DNA of 16,918 bases from Marinosulfonomonas sp. (GTDB lineage Bacteria; Pseudomonadota; Alphaproteobacteria; Rhodobacterales; Rhodobacteraceae), in NCBI GenBank assembly GCA_026989405.1, contig JALSJL010000258.1, positions 1 through 16,918 of the forward strand, written 5' to 3'. A program made the position numbers and the translations under genes. This document shows, one piece after another, positions 1 through 6,841 of this stretch; position 1 is the first letter of the stretch, and the number at the start of each line of letters is the position of its first letter. The notes under the pieces are model-generated. The model made no database searches. It was given only the letters and a program-made list of their open reading frames with translations, and had not been told where the DNA came from.

Positions 1-559
1 CCCGCAGGCGCTCGAACAGGCGCAGCAGTTCGCCCAGTTCCTGTTCCAGGGGCCGCAGACATTGCAGGCAGTCCTCCTCACCCTTGCAATCGACGACAAT
101 CGGCGAGATGCCTTCGCCCGGCTTTGGTTCCATGTTGCGGTCTTCTTCCAGCAGCATGCGCAGTTCCTCGATCGCGCGGGCGTTTTCCTGAACCTGCGAG
201 CGCAGGGTGCGGATGTTGTTGCGCGCCTCCTGCATCCGCTGTTCCAGCGATTTCACCCGCTCTTCCAGGGACCTCGGGTTCGGGTGTTTCTTGCCATCGT
301 CCAGCGCGCCAGACTCATCGACCGGCCCCGGATCCTCTTTTGGCTTGGGTTCGGACCCGCCGGAGCCATCCGACGATCCGTTCCCCGGTGCCGCGTCGTC
401 CTTGGGTTCGGGTTTGTAATCGGGGTCTGGCTTGACGATTTCCCCGGTTCCGGGCACAAAGATGCCCCCGCCGGGCGCCTGCGCCTGCGCCTTCGTGGCG
501 GCAAGAGCGACCGAAAGGCCCAGCAGGCCGGCAATCGCAATTCCTGCAACGACTCTCAT
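1..559 (-). CDS. Secreted coiled-coil protein of unknown function (3' end outside window)
   Basis: I do not recognise the family. The reading frame is open from ATG at 559 to the left edge (186 codons visible, no stop), so the C-terminus is missing. Residues 1-27 look like a Sec signal peptide: MRVV, then a hydrophobic stretch, then AQAQA as a likely cleavage region. Residues 28-95 are low-complexity and rich in Pro, Gly, Asp and Lys, probably a disordered linker. Residues 97-142 have heptad-like Leu/Ile spacing with many Glu, Arg and Gln, as in a coiled coil. A second such stretch starts near 168. A C-x5-C-x2-C cluster (C158, C164, C167) lies between them and could form disulfides or bind metal. 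The start is supported by AAGGAG seven bases upstream. The preceding gene stops only 2 bp upstream, so the two are almost certainly co-transcribed and translationally coupled. Export to the periplasm or envelope is inferred. Confidence 0.75.
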   Translation of the reverse strand, partial: MRVVAGIAIAGLLGLSVALAATKAQAQAPGGGIFVPGTGEIVKPDPDYKPEPKDDAAPGNGSSDGSGGSEPKPKEDPGPVDESGALDDGKKHPNPRSLEERVKSLEQRMQEARNNIRTLRSQVQENARAIEELRMLLEEDRNMEPKPGEGISPIVVDCKGEEDCLQCLRPLEQELGELLRLFERLR

Positions 560-561
560 GA

Positions 562-1074
562 TCACTCCTTCGCTGTCTGCTTGACGGGCCGGTCATTGTC
601 AAAAAAGATCGGCGGCACCTCGACGGGCACCGGGTCGCCGACCCAGAGCATCAGGTGATAGTCCGAAGGCTCTTCGGCCTTGAGCCAGATGCCGACGGTG
701 CTTTCGAGCCGTCCGGTGAACTCGTAATTTCCCTCGGCGTCTGTGGTGCCGGAGGCCTCGGGCCTGTTCCACACCGTGCGATGCAGGCTGACCTCGATCG
801 GCTTGGCGGGATCATCGGCAAAAACGGCAATGACGGTCGGGCTCATGACCCGGATGTCGACGGCATAGTATCGTCGTCCCTCGGCATCCGCGCTTCCCTG
901 AACAACGGCCAGCCTGCCGCCCAGATCGGTGTCCGGTTCCAGCGCCAGTTCTTCGACCGGCGCTTCGATCTCGCCGATCTCCAGCGGTTGCGCGGTGGCA
1001 TCCTGCCCGCCGCCGACAAGCGCCAGCATGGCGATCAGTAGCGGAACGGCGATAGAGCATGGCCGATAATTCAT
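562..1074 (-). CDS. Secreted protein of unknown function, putative beta-sandwich
   Basis: The gene encodes 170 residues, with ATG at 1074 preceded by an AAGGAAAGGA ribosome binding site. The open frame extends upstream to 1383, but that part reads as non-coding and the signal peptide begins at this ATG. Residues 1-29 form a typical Sec signal peptide: MNYRP, then a hydrophobic core, ending ATAQP. The mature part starts with an acidic stretch (about 31-52). It then alternates short hydrophobic strands and turns (YYAVDIRV, TVIAVFAD, YEFTGRL, YHLMLWVGD). This resembles the pre-peptidase C-terminal (PPC)-like beta-sandwich domains, but I cannot assign a family. The gene ends 2 bp before the coiled-coil protein gene, so the two secreted products may act together. 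No catalytic motif and no cysteine in the mature part are evident. Confidence 0.72.
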   Translation of the reverse strand: MNYRPCSIAVPLLIAMLALVGGGQDATAQPLEIGEIEAPVEELALEPDTDLGGRLAVVQGSADAEGRRYYAVDIRVMSPTVIAVFADDPAKPIEVSLHRTVWNRPEASGTTDAEGNYEFTGRLESTVGIWLKAEEPSDYHLMLWVGDPVPVEVPPIFFDNDRPVKQTAKE

Positions 1075-1433
1075 GTCGTTCCTTTCCTTGCCGAAAAACC
1101 GTGCCCGCAGTTCCGCTTGCGGGCAGGGGGAACTTTCCTGGTCCGCGCACAAGAGCGCCGGACAAGGGACTCGGTCCGATGCCCGTGCCTCGGGCGCAAT
1201 GCGCAATGGCGCTGTCAAATGCAGGCGCGCGGCAGTTCGTGTCGTCGGAATGATTGCGGGGGGGGTTGGCTGAAAATGCCGCTGTGCCCGGTTGCGTCGG
1301 TCTGGCGAAAAACGGCAAGTGCGAAGCCGAGCGCGCCAAGCCTGCAGCGAGCAAAAACACAGAATGGATCCGGTCCGGCGCAATTGGCATCAATTTACAG
1401 CAACTCTTGGTAGCAAGCCCCTGAAACACATAT

Positions 1434-1462
1434 TTTACAGCATCGGATTTGAATTCTGTCAA
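1434..1462 (-). promoter_or_regulatory. Predicted sigma70-type promoter for the two-gene secreted-protein operon
   Basis: On the minus strand a perfect TTGACA (1462-1457) is followed, after exactly 17 bp, by TGTAAA (1439-1434; 4 of 6 matches to TATAAT). TG and one further base directly precede the -10 hexamer, giving an extended -10. The area is distinctly AT-rich in a GC-rich window. Transcription would start near 1427, leaving a leader of roughly 350 nt before the ATG at 1074. This is a sequence match only, and a closer second promoter cannot be excluded. Confidence 0.5.
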
Positions 1463-1724
1463 GGATTTCGCCGGGATCGGCCTTGGGGCAGGCGGTCTGG
1501 AACTGGCAAAAAACACCACAGGCAACGGGTGGCGGCCCGCCGGAACGGGCATCTCAGGGCCGACATCGTCCGTGATCTGGAGATCGCGCCCGCCGCGGCG
1601 CTTTCAATCCCGATCTGGCGAGCGCCGCCACCGTCCTGACCGGAGCGTTCCTCTGCCCCGCCGCACACGAATTTCCCGTTGTTTTCGGGGGTTATGCCGG
1701 TGTGCTATTCACATTCGCCCGCGC

Positions 1725-1758
1725 AAAACGGCCGAAATCGGTCTCTTCAGGCCGTTTT
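1725..1758. terminator. Terminator-like inverted repeat
   Basis: A perfect 9-bp inverted repeat, AAAACGGCC (1725-1733) and GGCCGTTTT (1750-1758), encloses a 16-nt loop. On the plus strand the stem runs into TTTTTA and on the minus strand into TTTT, so it could work in either direction. The only minus-strand transcript that would reach it is the urease operon, about 390 nt after the ureG stop. The loop is longer than in classical intrinsic terminators, so the function is tentative. Confidence 0.45.
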
Positions 1759-2143
1759 TATCTGAACCTCATGACTGCGGTGATTTGATGAAACCTCTGC
1801 AACGCGCTGAAATCATGTCGTTAATTTGCTACGAAACCTGAACGGCTCGGGACTGGAAGGCTGATGAAGGTGCCGAAGCGGTCGAGCCGCGATAGGGAGG
1901 CAACGGGCGCTCGACAGCGTGCCGGGGCTGGCTGATGCCCGGGGCACTGGCATCCGGCACGAGCCCCGCGCGGTCGTCGTCTGCGGGATCGCTGCGCTGC
2001 CGTGCGAACGACACCTGGTGAAGGCGATTGCGCAAGCTTCGGCACCTCGCAGACCGGTATGTTGCGGTTGCCAATGCGATCCTGCGAGACGAAACCGCCG
2101 GGCAGGAGCAGGCCTCCGCCCCGACTATCGTCATCCCTGGGTG

Positions 2144-2791
2144 CTATCTGGGTTCTGCGCCATCAGGCGACCCTGGCCCTGTCAGCCCGCCAATTGCGAG
2201 AATGTGGTCGATGATCTTGTCCACCCCCTGACCGGATTTCAGGCAGGCAAAGACGAACGGCCGGGTGCCGCGCATTTTGCGTGCGTCCTTGTCCATGACC
2301 TCAAGCGAGGCTCCGACATGGGGGGCGAGGTCCGTCTTGTTGATGATCAGCAGATCGGATCTCGTGATTGCAGGGCCGCCCTTGCGCGGGATCTCCTCGC
2401 CGGCGGCAACGTCGATGACATAGAGCGTCATGTCGGCCAGTTCCGGGCTGAAGGTGGCCGACAGGTTGTCGCCGCCGCTTTCGATCATGATGATGTCCAG
2501 ATCGGGGAACTGCTGGTTCAGCTCGGCCACGGCCGCCAGGTTGATCGAGGCATCCTCGCGGATGGCCGTATGCGGGCAGCCACCGGTTTCGACCCCCTTG
2601 ATCCGCTCTTGCGGCAGGGCCTGCAGGCGCATCAGGGCCTCGGCATCTTCCTGGGTGTAGATGTCGTTGGTTATGACCGCGACCGAGAAGTCGTCTCGCA
2701 GGGCGCGGCACAGCGCCGCCGTGAGTGTGGTTTTTCCGGCCCCGACGGGGCCGCCGATGCCGATGCGCAAGGGTCCGTTGACTGAGGTCAT
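2144..2791 (-). CDS. ureG: Urease accessory GTPase UreG
   Basis: This 215-residue cytoplasmic SIMIBI-class GTPase powers delivery of Ni2+ to apo-urease through the UreD-UreF-UreG complex, taking nickel from UreE. Visible motifs are the P-loop GGPVGAGKT (residues 13-21), the nickel-binding CPH motif in GGCPHTAIRED, the switch-region IESGGDN and the guanine-specificity motif NKTD. Length is within the family range (about 200-215). The ATG at 2791 overlaps the ureF stop (ATGA, 4 bp), so translation is coupled. It is the last gene of the urease cluster. The C-terminal tail after LAIGGLTG is short and variable. Confidence 0.97.
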   Translation of the reverse strand: MTSVNGPLRIGIGGPVGAGKTTLTAALCRALRDDFSVAVITNDIYTQEDAEALMRLQALPQERIKGVETGGCPHTAIREDASINLAAVAELNQQFPDLDIIMIESGGDNLSATFSPELADMTLYVIDVAAGEEIPRKGGPAITRSDLLIINKTDLAPHVGASLEVMDKDARKMRGTRPFVFACLKSGQGVDKIIDHILAIGGLTGPGSPDGAEPR

Positions 2792-3447
2792 GATTGGAAT
2801 AGCCTTGAATGCTGGGTTTCGTGTTTCATCGAGTCGATATCGGCCATGAAGCTGCAGGCGCCAAGATCGTCGATGGACTGCGTTTGCGCCTGTGCCGCGA
2901 TATCGGAACACACAGGGGCGACGGCCGCAAGGGCGGCCTGCGCGGCGGTCTGGCCAAGCGGGACCAGTCGGGTCGCGCCAGAGGTCAGGTTGCCGGCAAA
3001 TCCGTGCAGATACATGAGCAGCGTGTCCGTCAGGGGCAGGTCCATCGCGCGCGCCGCAGCCCCGACCGCCACCGGATATGTCAGGGCGTGCAGGGCCAGC
3101 GGCCAGATGGCGCAGGCGGTGCGCGCAAAGGCGTCGCCCTGCTGAGCGGTCTCGGTCAGCCTTTCGCGCGACGGGGCCAGGGCGCGGGCGGTTGCGTCGA
3201 TTTCCGCAAGGGTTTCGTGCCCCTGCGCGCGATAGGCAGCAACCAGCAGGATGGCGTCGTTGCGCCCCGCGCCGTGCGTAAGAATGGCATCGAGCCAGCC
3301 CTGAAAGCTGGCCGCATCCGTGACTTCGCCCGCCTCGACCGCCCATTCCAGGCCGTGACTGAAGCTGAAGGCCCCGACCGGAAAGGCCGGCGAAAGCCAC
3401 TGCGCCAGGGTCAGCAGGGCGGGAAGGGGGGCGGCGTCAGTGGGCAT
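2788..3447 (-). CDS. ureF: Urease accessory protein UreF
   Basis: UreF (219 residues) is an all-helical cytoplasmic chaperone. It bridges UreD and UreG on the apoenzyme and acts as a checkpoint for GTP-dependent nickel insertion. The family signature PAFPVGAFSFSHGLE lies near the N-terminus (about 20-34), and the rest is Ala/Leu-rich helix as expected. Length matches the family (about 220-230). The ATG at 3447 lies inside the end of ureE (11-bp overlap), and the stop overlaps the ureG start by 4 bp, so ureE-ureF-ureG form one translationally coupled block. Confidence 0.95.
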   Translation of the reverse strand: MPTDAAPLPALLTLAQWLSPAFPVGAFSFSHGLEWAVEAGEVTDAASFQGWLDAILTHGAGRNDAILLVAAYRAQGHETLAEIDATARALAPSRERLTETAQQGDAFARTACAIWPLALHALTYPVAVGAAARAMDLPLTDTLLMYLHGFAGNLTSGATRLVPLGQTAAQAALAAVAPVCSDIAAQAQTQSIDDLGACSFMADIDSMKHETQHSRLFQS

Positions 3448-3892
3448 GGGAATGGGTGCGCCCGTGTCCGTATGCCCCGCCTTCGGGGGTGAAGGGTTCG
3501 GTGATCTCGCGGGTTGTCGCGCCGATCCTGTCCAGCATGTCGCGGATCACATGATCGCGCTGGATCAGCAGGCGCGTGGCTTCGATCTGGCACGGCGTGT
3601 GGCGGTTGCCGATATGCCAAGCCAGACGGGCCAGATCGGGGCCGGTGATTTCCAGCAGGTCTTCTTCGGCGGCGACCACCTCGATCAGGCGGCCATCGGC
3701 CAGTTCAAACGCATCGCCGTGGTTCAGGGACGTGGTTTGCGGCAGGTCCACAAGGAAGCGCTTGCCCTGGGCTGTGGTCAGAACCTTGCGGCGCAGGAAG
3801 CGGTCGTCGTAGGTGAGGGTGACGTGGTCGGCGGCGCGCGACGACCAGTGGTTGGCGCGCAGAAGGGTGCGGCTGACAGGATCAGAGGGCAT
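3437..3892 (-). CDS. ureE: Urease accessory metallochaperone UreE
   Basis: UreE binds Ni2+ as a dimer in the cytoplasm and hands it to UreG for urease maturation. From ATG at 3892 the product has 151 residues, the usual length. It shows the N-terminal domain (LTYDDRFLRRKV), the conserved GKRFLVDLP segment, the WHIGNRH nickel-site motif, and a short His-rich tail ending HGRTHSHAH. The frame stays open to an upstream ATG at 3940, but the extra 16 residues fall in a GC-rich hairpin region and are not UreE-like, so I prefer 3892, although no strong ribosome binding site is visible. The 3' end overlaps ureF by 11 bp. Confidence 0.93.
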   Translation of the reverse strand: MPSDPVSRTLLRANHWSSRAADHVTLTYDDRFLRRKVLTTAQGKRFLVDLPQTTSLNHGDAFELADGRLIEVVAAEEDLLEITGPDLARLAWHIGNRHTPCQIEATRLLIQRDHVIRDMLDRIGATTREITEPFTPEGGAYGHGRTHSHAH

Positions 3893-3927
3893 GGCTGTGC
3901 TGGTGCAATGAGGGCAGCGGCCGGCCG

Positions 3928-3952
3928 CGGGTGGGGGCAAAGCCCCCGCCCG
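3928..3952. repeat. GC-rich inverted repeat upstream of ureE
   Basis: An 11-bp stem (3928-3938 with 3942-3952) with one imperfect pair and an AAA loop lies between ureC and ureE, 36 bp before the ureE start. It would form a very stable hairpin in the transcript. There is no T run, so it is more likely an mRNA-stability or attenuation element than an intrinsic terminator. Confidence 0.45.
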
Positions 3953-3970
3953 TGGGGGCGGTCGGGCGCT

Positions 3971-3990
3971 GCCCGGCGGTGCCGCCGGGC
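3971..3990. repeat. Perfect 9-bp inverted repeat between ureC and ureE
   Basis: GCCCGGCGG (3971-3979) and CCGCCGGGC (3982-3990) are perfect complements separated by two bases. This is the second GC hairpin in the 218-bp gap that separates the structural genes from ureEFG. It may stabilise the upstream ureDABC message or lower ureEFG expression; the sequence alone cannot decide. Confidence 0.5.
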
Positions 3991-4110
3991 GGGAGATAAT
4001 GTCCAGTCATGTCAAAGCCCCGTGCTTTTTGCGTCATCCACTTCCCCTGTTTGCAATGTCATTTTCGGCGTCTTTTGGCCGGGTCTTTCTGAAAACCGCA
4101 TATACCCCCC

Positions 4111-5820
4111 TCAAAACAAAAAATACCGCTGCGCCATCGGCAGCACCTCGGCGGGTTCGCAGGTCAGAAGTTCGCCGTCGGCCCGCACTTCGTAGGTTTC
4201 CGGGTTCACCTCCATCACCGGCAGGGCGTCGTTCAGGATCAGATCGCGTTTGCCGATGTCGCGGGTGCCTTTCACGGCAACGGTCTGCTTGGCCAGCCCC
4301 AGCGTTTCACCAATGCCCGCAGCCTGTGCCGCCGCCGAAACGAATGTCACCGCGGACTGTTCCACCGAACGTCCGAAGGCGCCGAACATCGGGCGTGAAT
4401 AGACCGGTTGCGGCGTCGGGATGGAGGCATTGGGATCGCCCATCTGCGCCATCGCAATCGTGCCGCCCAGCAGCACCATTTCCGGCTTTACCCCGAAAAA
4501 CGCCGGATGCCACAGCACCAGATCGGCGCGTTTGCCTTCCTCGATGGAGCCGATTTCCCCGGCGATCCCGTGGGCGATGGCCGGGTTGATGGTGTATTTG
4601 GCAATGTAGCGGCGCACGCGGAAATTGTCGTTGTCGCCGGTCTCTTCGGGCAGGCGACCGCGTTGTTTCTTCATCTTGTCGGCGGTCTGCCAGGTGCGGA
4701 TCAGAACCTCGCCCACGCGTCCCATGGCCTGACTGTCACTGGCGATGATGGAAAACGCGCCCATGTCGTGCAGGATATCCTCGGCGGCGATGGTTTCGCG
4801 CCGGATGCGGCTTTCGGCAAAGGCGATATCTTCGGGGATGGACTTGTCCAGATGGTGGCACACCATCAGCATGTCCAGGTGTTCCTCAAGCGTGTTCACC
4901 GTAAAGGGGCGGGTCGGATTGGTGGACGACGGCAGCACATGCGGCTCGCCACAAATCCTGATGATGTCGGGCGCATGGCCGCCCCCGGCGCCTTCGGTGT
5001 GAAAGGCGTGGATGGTGCGGCCCTTCATGGCCTTGACCGTGTGTTCGACAAAGCCGCTCTCGTTCAGCGTGTCGGTGTGGATCATCACCTGGACGTCCAT
5101 CCGGTCGGCCACGTCCAGGCAGCAGTCGATCGCGGCCGGCGTGGTGCCCCAGTCTTCATGCAGTTTCAGCGCGCAGGCGCCGGCCAGCACCTGTTCTTCG
5201 AGTGCTGCGGGCAGGCTGGCATTGCCCTTGCCGGCAAAGGCCAGGTTCATCGCAAAGGCATCGGCCGCCTGCAGCATCCGCCCGATGTGCCAGGGGCCGG
5301 GCGTGCAGGTGGTGGCCAGCGTGCCATGTGCGGGCCCCGTGCCGCCGCCCAGCATGGTGGTCAGGCCCGAATGCAGCGCGTCCTCGATCTGTTGCGGGCA
5401 GATGAAATGGATGTGGCTGTCGAACCCGCCGGCGGTCAGGATCCTGCCTTCGCCGGCAATGATCTCGGTGCCCGGTCCGATGATGATGTCAACGCGCGGC
5501 TGGATATCGGGGTTGCCCGCTTTGCCGATCTTGTGAATGCGCCCGTTTTTCAGGCCGACGTCGGCCTTGTAGATGCCGGTGTGATCAACGATCAGCGCAT
5601 TGGTAATGACCGTATCAACCGCGCCCGCGGCCCGCGTCACCTGGGATTGCCCCATGCCGTCACGGACCACTTTGCCGCCGCCGAACTTGACCTCTTCGCC
5701 ATAGGTGGTCAGGTCGCGTTCGACTTCGATGATCAGATCGGTGTCGGCCAGTCGCATCCGGTCGCCGGTGGTGGGGCCGAACATGTCCGCATAGGCTTCG
5801 CGGGAAATTTTCGTGGGCAT
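4111..5820 (-). CDS. ureC: Urease alpha subunit UreC
   Basis: This is the catalytic subunit of the cytoplasmic nickel enzyme that hydrolyses urea to ammonia and carbamate. The product from ATG at 5820 has 569 residues, the normal length. All expected active-site residues are visible, offset by two from Klebsiella numbering: H136 and H138 (HIH), the Lys to be carbamylated K219 (ALKLHEDWG), H221, H248 (MIHTD), H274 (HAFHTEGAGG), the flap pair C321-H322 (CHHLD) and D362 (SDSQAMGRVG). An in-frame start at 5847 would add nine residues lying within the end of the preceding gene and is less likely. The gene follows the LprI-like gene after 10 bp. A 218-bp gap with two hairpins separates it from ureE. 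Confidence 0.98.
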   Translation of the reverse strand: MPTKISREAYADMFGPTTGDRMRLADTDLIIEVERDLTTYGEEVKFGGGKVVRDGMGQSQVTRAAGAVDTVITNALIVDHTGIYKADVGLKNGRIHKIGKAGNPDIQPRVDIIIGPGTEIIAGEGRILTAGGFDSHIHFICPQQIEDALHSGLTTMLGGGTGPAHGTLATTCTPGPWHIGRMLQAADAFAMNLAFAGKGNASLPAALEEQVLAGACALKLHEDWGTTPAAIDCCLDVADRMDVQVMIHTDTLNESGFVEHTVKAMKGRTIHAFHTEGAGGGHAPDIIRICGEPHVLPSSTNPTRPFTVNTLEEHLDMLMVCHHLDKSIPEDIAFAESRIRRETIAAEDILHDMGAFSIIASDSQAMGRVGEVLIRTWQTADKMKKQRGRLPEETGDNDNFRVRRYIAKYTINPAIAHGIAGEIGSIEEGKRADLVLWHPAFFGVKPEMVLLGGTIAMAQMGDPNASIPTPQPVYSRPMFGAFGRSVEQSAVTFVSAAAQAAGIGETLGLAKQTVAVKGTRDIGKRDLILNDALPVMEVNPETYEVRADGELLTCEPAEVLPMAQRYFLF

Positions 5821-5830
5821 CGGGTCTCCG

Positions 5831-6223
5831 TCAGTTTGCTTCGGCAAAGAAATACAGGTCCGTGATCCGGTCGCGGGTCAGGCGTCGCAGGCAGCCGAAT
5901 TTCATCACCGGCCGATCCGCCCCCGCGCGCAGCATGCTTTCCGCCTCGCAGGCGCGGTCCCGGAACGCGATCCAGGCGCGCTGCGCGTTGCGCAGTTTCT
6001 CCGAGACCGGGCGCTCGTTCGGCGGCACACGCTCATCCAGACGACGCGCCGCCGCCATCGCCAGATGCCAGGCATCGTTCAGTTCGTGATCGGCGCTCAG
6101 CCATTCCCTTTCGGCACAGCGCGCCGCCGCCAGGCCCGCCAGATCGCCCTGCGCGCCGCAGTCCTGTGCCGCAAGGGGCGAGGCCGCGACCATGGCGACC
6201 AGCACCGGGGCGAAGCGTTTCAT
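5831..6223 (-). CDS. LprI-like (DUF1311) secreted protein inside the urease operon
   Basis: The product has 130 residues. Residues 1-20 form a Sec signal peptide (MKRFAPVLVAMVAASPLAAQ), so it is predicted to be periplasmic. The mature part carries the features of the LprI N-terminal / DUF1311 family: a helical ELNDAW segment, then LRNAQRAWIAFRDRACE, with four cysteines (C22 and three later) that could form two disulfides. Some family members are reported lysozyme inhibitors; the role here is unknown. The ATG overlaps the ureB stop (ATGA) and the stop is 10 bp before ureC, so it is translated as part of the urease operon. It is unusual as an exported protein amid cytoplasmic urease genes. Confidence 0.82.
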   Translation of the reverse strand: MKRFAPVLVAMVAASPLAAQDCGAQGDLAGLAAARCAEREWLSADHELNDAWHLAMAAARRLDERVPPNERPVSEKLRNAQRAWIAFRDRACEAESMLRAGADRPVMKFGCLRRLTRDRITDLYFFAEAN

Positions 6224-6528
6224 CCAAGGTCTCCCATCACCTGTCCGTTGAAGCCGAACACCCGCCGCGCGCCCGACAGGGGCACCAGGGCGACCTCGCG
6301 TCGCTGGCCCGGCTCAAATCGCACCGCGGTGCCCGCGGGAATATCCAGCCGCATGCCCAAGGCCGCGTCGCGGTCGACTATCAGCGCCGGGTTCACTTCG
6401 GCAAAATGGTAATGCGAGCCGATCTGCACCGGCCGGTCGCCGGTGTTGGCAACCATCAGCATGATGGCGTCGCGGCCCTCGTTCAGGGTCAGTTCACCAT
6501 CGGCGGCAAAGAGTTCTCCGGGGATCAT
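6220..6528 (-). CDS. ureB: Urease beta subunit UreB
   Basis: UreB (102 residues) is the small beta subunit that assembles with UreA and UreC into the (alpha-beta-gamma)3 holoenzyme. Conserved segments are the opening MIPGE, the ANTGDRPVQIGSHYHFAEVNPAL core, the MRLDIPAGTAVRFEPGQ strand and the C-terminal GFNGQVMG. Length is typical. It begins 9 bp after ureA and its stop overlaps the start of the LprI-like gene by 4 bp. Confidence 0.97.
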   Translation of the reverse strand: MIPGELFAADGELTLNEGRDAIMLMVANTGDRPVQIGSHYHFAEVNPALIVDRDAALGMRLDIPAGTAVRFEPGQRREVALVPLSGARRVFGFNGQVMGDLG

Positions 6529-6537
6529 GGCGTTACC

Positions 6538-6840
6538 TCAACGGATCGGGTTGTGGACGGTGACCAGCTTGGTTCCGTCGGGAAAGGTGGCTTCGACCTG
6601 CACTTCGGGGATCATTTCGGGGATACCTTCCATGCATTGCTCGCGGGTGACGACTTCGGCCCCGGCCTGCATCATGTCGGCGACGCTGCGCCCTTCGCGG
6701 GCGCCTTCGACAACCACATCCGTGATCAGGGCGATGGCCTCGGGGTAGTTCAGAAGAACGCCACGCGCCAGCCGTTTGCGGGCGACCTCGGCGGCCATTG
6801 CGATCAAGAGCTTGTCTTTTTCACGGGGGGTCAGCTGCAT
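6538..6840 (-). CDS. ureA: Urease gamma subunit UreA
   Basis: UreA is the 100-residue gamma subunit of urease, exactly the family length. It shows the MQLTPREKDKLLIAMAAEVA opening, the RLARGVLLNYPEAIALI helix pair, the REGRSVADMM segment and the C-terminal FPDGTKLVTVHNPI. ATG at 6840 lies one base after the ureD stop, so the two genes are coupled. ureB follows after 9 bp. Confidence 0.97.
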   Translation of the reverse strand: MQLTPREKDKLLIAMAAEVARKRLARGVLLNYPEAIALITDVVVEGAREGRSVADMMQAGAEVVTREQCMEGIPEMIPEVQVEATFPDGTKLVTVHNPIR

Positions 6841-6841
6841 G

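Larger units (their letters stand above)
1075..2143. other. Gene-free stretch between the secreted-protein operon and ureG
   Basis: No open frame here has a convincing start, a ribosome binding site and protein-like composition. From 1075 to about 1430 it is probably the untranslated leader of the secreted-protein operon. From 1463 to 1724 I see nothing. A terminator-like hairpin sits at 1725-1758. From about 1850 to 2140, short pieces in several frames look protein-like, for example plus-strand RHLADRYVAVANAILRDET near 2040-2100. They are interrupted by stops and frame changes, as expected of a decayed gene, but I cannot name a parent gene. Confidence 0.5.

Noticed and set aside
62..658. Plus-strand open frame of 198 codons opposite the secreted-protein genes
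   Set aside because: It is antisense to the signal-peptide genes at 1-559 and 562-1074, is Arg/Leu-rich in the style of GC-rich shadow frames, and has no ribosome binding site.
4408..5865. Long plus-strand open frame of 485 codons opposite ureC
   Set aside because: It is a shadow of ureC, which has every active-site residue; the antisense translation has no recognisable domain.
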